From the NCBI RefSeq assembly GCF_023015765.1, contig NZ_JALKAL010000004.1, forward strand, positions 1-64,000: a DNA stretch of 64,000 nt. The letters run 5' to 3'. The translations under genes were made by a program, and so were the position numbers. The notes beneath the pieces were generated by a model. That model was not told where the DNA came from, did not search any database, and saw nothing but the letters and a program-made list of their open reading frames with translations. The first letter of the stretch is position 1. Every line of letters starts with the position of its first letter. Shown in pieces: positions 61,469-64,000 of the stretch. This DNA is from Ornithinimicrobium sp. F0845. Its GTDB lineage: Bacteria > Actinomycetota > Actinomycetes > Actinomycetales > Dermatophilaceae.

Positions 61469-62638
61469 TCAGAGGGTGCTCTCGTCACCGAGGATGGCGG
61501 TGACCTGGCTGGACAGGGTCCCGCCGTTGCCGTGCGCGAGGGCGAGGCTGTGGCGGTCGACCTGGCGCGCCCCCGCCTCGCCACGCAGCTGCCGGACCGC
61601 CTCGATCACCAGGAGAATGCCGTACATCCCCGGGTGGCAGTAGGACAGGCCGCCGCCATTGGTGTTCACCGGGAGCGACCCACCGGGGGCGATGGCACCG
61701 TCGGAGACGAACGCCCCGCCCTCGCCCTTGGCGCAGAAGCCGAGGTCCTCCAGGAAGAGGATCGGGTTGATGGTGAACGCGTCGTAGAGCTCCACGAGGT
61801 CGATGTCCTCCGGACCGACCCCGGCGATGTCGTAGGCGCGCCGGCCAGACTCCTGCGCCGCCGTGGTGGTGAGGTCAGGCATCTGGGAAATGTTCATGTG
61901 CCAGGTGGCCTCGCCCGCACCGAGGATGTAGGCGGGCGGCTTGGGCAGGTCGCGAGCCCGTTCCGCGGAGGTGACGATCACTGCGCCACCGCCGTCCGTG
62001 ACGAGGCAGCAGTCACGCACCGTGAGTGGGCTGGACACCATCCGGGACGACAGGACGTCGTCGACGGTCAGGTCGTCCTGCACGAACGCCACCGGGTTCA
62101 GCTTGGCCCACTGGCGCGCCGCGACGGCGACCTCGGCCAACTGCTCCCGGGTGGTGCCGAACTCGTGCATATGGCGTGCGGCCGCCAGGGCGTAGGATGA
62201 CGCCGGCATGCGCGGACCGTAGGGGGCCTCCCAGGACCGGGTGAGCGCAGCTCCGGAGGCCACGAGCCCGCCGCCGTGGGAGCGCTGAGTGGAGCCGTAG
62301 ACGATGAGCGCGACCTCGCACAGGCCGGCTTCGATCGCGGCGGCCGCGTGCCAGAGGTGTCCCACGAAGGAGGACCCGCCGGTGGCGGTCCCGTCGGCGA
62401 ATCGAGGGCGGATGCCCAGGTACTCGGCGGTCGTGATAACCGGCTGGGCGAAGAAGGCTGAGTGGGTGAACAGCCCGTCGACGTCGCTCTTGCTGAGGCC
62501 GGCGTCGGCGAGGGCGCGCACGGTGGCCTGGCCGATGAGGTCCAGCGAGGAGATCCCCGGACCCACCTCTCCCAGGCTCGACTCGGCGACCCCGACGATG
62601 GCGGCGCGGCCCCGCAGCGAGCGTTCCGCGGCGCTCAT
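61469..62638 (-). CDS. Thiolase-like/lipid-transfer (SCP2-type) protein, possible retro-aldolase
   Basis: A 389-residue thiolase-fold protein. The usual active-site Cys is replaced by Ser near residues 89-90 (TATGGSSFVGHL), while the C-terminal HPGMYG histidine and VTDGGGAVIV, NPILFLEDLGF and NTNGGGLSYC are present. Members lacking the Cys pair with DUF35 proteins and act as acyl-CoA retro-aldolases (Ltp2-ChsH2 type in sterol side-chain breakdown). The DUF35 gene is directly upstream and overlaps by four bases, so that activity is likely. Substrate not known. Confidence 0.88.
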   Translation of the reverse strand: MSAAERSLRGRAAIVGVAESSLGEVGPGISSLDLIGQATVRALADAGLSKSDVDGLFTHSAFFAQPVITTAEYLGIRPRFADGTATGGSSFVGHLWHAAAAIEAGLCEVALIVYGSTQRSHGGGLVASGAALTRSWEAPYGPRMPASSYALAAARHMHEFGTTREQLAEVAVAARQWAKLNPVAFVQDDLTVDDVLSSRMVSSPLTVRDCCLVTDGGGAVIVTSAERARDLPKPPAYILGAGEATWHMNISQMPDLTTTAAQESGRRAYDIAGVGPEDIDLVELYDAFTINPILFLEDLGFCAKGEGGAFVSDGAIAPGGSLPVNTNGGGLSYCHPGMYGILLVIEAVRQLRGEAGARQVDRHSLALAHGNGGTLSSQVTAILGDESTL

Positions 62639-63045
62639 CGGCCGGCCTCCACGGCGAAGACGGGTAGGGGCGGCTCGGCCTCCGACGACCGGAACGAGAC
62701 TGTCACTGAGTCATCGATGGCGACCGGACGGTCGTCACCAGTGGTGACGGTGCTCATCATCCGGAAGCCCTCGTCGAGGTCGATGAGCGCCACGGTGTAC
62801 GGCTCCTTCCCTCGAGGGGCGATGACCGTGGCGGAGTAGACGGTCCCGCGACCGCCCGAGGGCAGCCAGTCCAGATCGTCACTCCCGCAGGAGGGACACA
62901 GCACCCTGGGCGGGAACACCGCCTGCCGACAGCTCGCGCAGCTCTGGTAGGCGAGTACGCCCTCGGCGGCGTACCGATCGAACACGGTGCCAGGCGCCGT
63001 CTCCGGCGACAGTGACTCCACATCGGTGTGGACGTTGTCGGTCAC
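62635..63045 (-). CDS. Zn-ribbon/OB-fold (DUF35) protein
   Basis: A 136-residue acyl-CoA-associated protein. The rubredoxin-like zinc ribbon is SCASCRQAVFPPRVLCPSCGS (four Cys at two CxxC sites), followed by an OB-fold (GRGTVYSATVIAPRGKEPYTVALIDLDEG). It partners the thiolase-like protein, with which it overlaps by four bases, as in ChsH2-Ltp2. It would supply the CoA-binding subunit. First gene of the minus-strand CoA operon; its promoter is shared with the divergent CoA transferase. Confidence 0.93.
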   Translation of the reverse strand: MTDNVHTDVESLSPETAPGTVFDRYAAEGVLAYQSCASCRQAVFPPRVLCPSCGSDDLDWLPSGGRGTVYSATVIAPRGKEPYTVALIDLDEGFRMMSTVTTGDDRPVAIDDSVTVSFRSSEAEPPLPVFAVEAGR

Positions 63046-63089
63046 ACATCCTCCTCGGGTGCTGGACCAGCCGGGCTAGACTGATGCAT

Positions 63090-63132
63090 TCACTTTAGTA
63101 TACATTTAGAAATACAGTCGTCGTCAACACTG
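63090..63132. promoter_or_regulatory. Divergent promoter region of the CoA operon and CoA transferase
   Basis: An AT-rich patch in the 112-bp gap. On the minus strand TTGACG and TATACT occur with a 19-bp spacer, a plausible -35/-10 for the DUF35 operon. The weak inverted match GTATACAT...AGAAATAC could be an operator. Not decisive. Confidence 0.4.
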
Positions 63133-63157
63133 TGACTACCCGTCACTAGGAGCCAGG

Positions 63158-64000
63158 ATGCCCGACCCCTCTGCCGAAGTCGCCGAGCAGGCGCACCGCG
63201 TCGGACCGCTGGCCGGGGTGCGGGTGCTGGACCTGACGCGCGTGGTGATGGGGCCACTGTGCACCCAGCTCCTCGCCGACCAGGGGGCCGACGTCATACT
63301 CGTGGAGGCCACCGGCGGGGACACGAACCGGGTCATGGGGCCGGGTCCGCACCCCGAGCTGTCCGGGATCGCCCTGAACCTGCTGCGGAACAAGCGCTCC
63401 ATCGACGTGGATCTCAAGTCGCCGGACGGGGCAGCCGCCGTCCGGGCCCTTATCCCGACCTGCGACGTCGTCGTGAGCACCATGCGCCCCCAGGCCCTGG
63501 TCAAGCTCGGCCTCGACTACGAGACCGTGCGCCAACTCAAGCCGGACATCATCTACTGCCAGGCGCAGGGCTTCCCGCTGGCCAGTGACCGCGCGTCCGA
63601 GCCCGCGTATGACGACATCATCCAGGCGGCAAGCGGCGTGTCGGACGTGATGGAGCGCATCTACGGCCAGCCCGGCCTGATCCCCACGATCTTCGCCGAC
63701 AAGGTGTGCGGGTTGGTGATGGCCGAGGCCGTGACTGCGGCGCTCTTCCACCACGCCCGGACCGGTGAGGGCCAGCACATCGAGGTTCCCATGGTGCAGG
63801 CGATGAGCGCCTTCATGCTCGCCGAGCACGGGAGTGGGGCGATCGCCGAGCCACCGACCCCCGCGGCGGGTCAACCGGCCAGCGGCTACCCACGGATCCT
63901 GTCCAAGGAGCGCCGGCCGCACCGCACGAAGGACGGCTGGATCCACCTTTTCCCCTACTTGCCGAAGCACTACGTCGACCTGTTCACCGAGGCGGGTGTG
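63158..64000 (+). CDS. CaiB/BaiF-type (class III) CoA transferase, cut by window edge
   Basis: The first 281 residues are visible and the frame is still open at the window end. Start ATG 63158 after an AGGAGCCAGG site. GPLAGVRVLDLTRVVMGPLCTQLLADQGADVILVEA is the standard N-terminus of formyl-CoA-type transferases, followed by RNKRSIDVDLKSPDG, and YCQAQGFPLASDRASEPAYDD. A catalytic Asp is expected about 170 residues in and lies near AYDDIIQAASG. Divergent from the DUF35 operon, it likely activates the acid that this pathway degrades. Confidence 0.93.
   Translation, partial: MPDPSAEVAEQAHRVGPLAGVRVLDLTRVVMGPLCTQLLADQGADVILVEATGGDTNRVMGPGPHPELSGIALNLLRNKRSIDVDLKSPDGAAAVRALIPTCDVVVSTMRPQALVKLGLDYETVRQLKPDIIYCQAQGFPLASDRASEPAYDDIIQAASGVSDVMERIYGQPGLIPTIFADKVCGLVMAEAVTAALFHHARTGEGQHIEVPMVQAMSAFMLAEHGSGAIAEPPTPAAGQPASGYPRILSKERRPHRTKDGWIHLFPYLPKHYVDLFTEAGV

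Overview
The window reads as chromosome of a high-GC Actinomycetota, probably Micrococcales near Intrasporangiaceae/Ornithinimicrobiaceae (inference). Supporting signs are GTP-type PEP carboxykinase, a SigE-type sigma/anti-sigma pair, LCP cell-wall ligase, deazaflavin/PPOX-type proteins, many GTG starts and frequent stop/start overlaps. No rRNA, CRISPR array, prophage or intact insertion sequence is visible. Four tRNAs are present: Arg-ACG, Ser-GCT, Ser-TGA and Gly-CCC.

Layout. 1-3.5 kb is a junction zone: a transposase tail cut by the window edge, a remnant small membrane gene, an AT-richer glycosyltransferase and a rhamnosyltransferase/RgpF fusion. 3.6-8.1 kb has sigma factor and anti-sigma, a Phd-type antitoxin with a frameshifted PIN toxin, and three small overlapping membrane genes. 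8.3-11.4 kb has a caspase-like protein and a Vsr-like (DUF559) protein flanked by related palindromes. 11.5-17 kb holds pckG, a glycosyltransferase, LCP and tRNAs. 17-20 kb is an accessory-looking pair (small secreted protein and unknown 709-residue protein) and cspA. 20.5-28.6 kb has a MalY-like enzyme, a secreted protein, cysE-cysK and a large Fe-S oxidoreductase. 28.9-35.4 kb is an osmoprotectant ABC operon, a VanY/CWB2 cell-wall protein and dcd. 35.5-46.1 kb mixes broken genes, a YczE-like protein, cutA, an aminotransferase, acyl-CoA dehydrogenase, three PPOX-fold proteins, UspA and an ArsR/SRPBCC pair. 46.4-50.6 kb is one 1401-residue multidomain protein. 50.8-57.4 kb has a dienelactone hydrolase, DUF1445, Uma2, and a GntR-controlled 5-oxoproline module (NRAMP-like transporter plus pxpABC). 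57.4-58.1 kb is a vapB with broken vapC. 58.2-64 kb is a CoA-thioester catabolic cluster (NDP-forming acyl-CoA ligase, SDR, thiolase-like plus DUF35 partner, divergent CoA transferase running off the window).

The most unusual signal is non-coding. Two intergenic elements (28615-28832 and 37672-37945) share the terminal inverted repeat GACGTGACATCGGTGC and enclose 7 and 9 tandem mini-hairpins. Each mini-hairpin is GGTGC, nearly always 7 nt, then GCACC. The linkers are conserved within each element but differ between the two. Further tandem or palindromic elements lie between genes at 10070-10223, 11297-11360, 14819-14918, 46265-46376 and 51621-51690. A second theme is frameshifted genes: two PIN toxins, one lipoprotein and one XRE-type regulator each look broken by a single indel, which may be real decay or assembly error.
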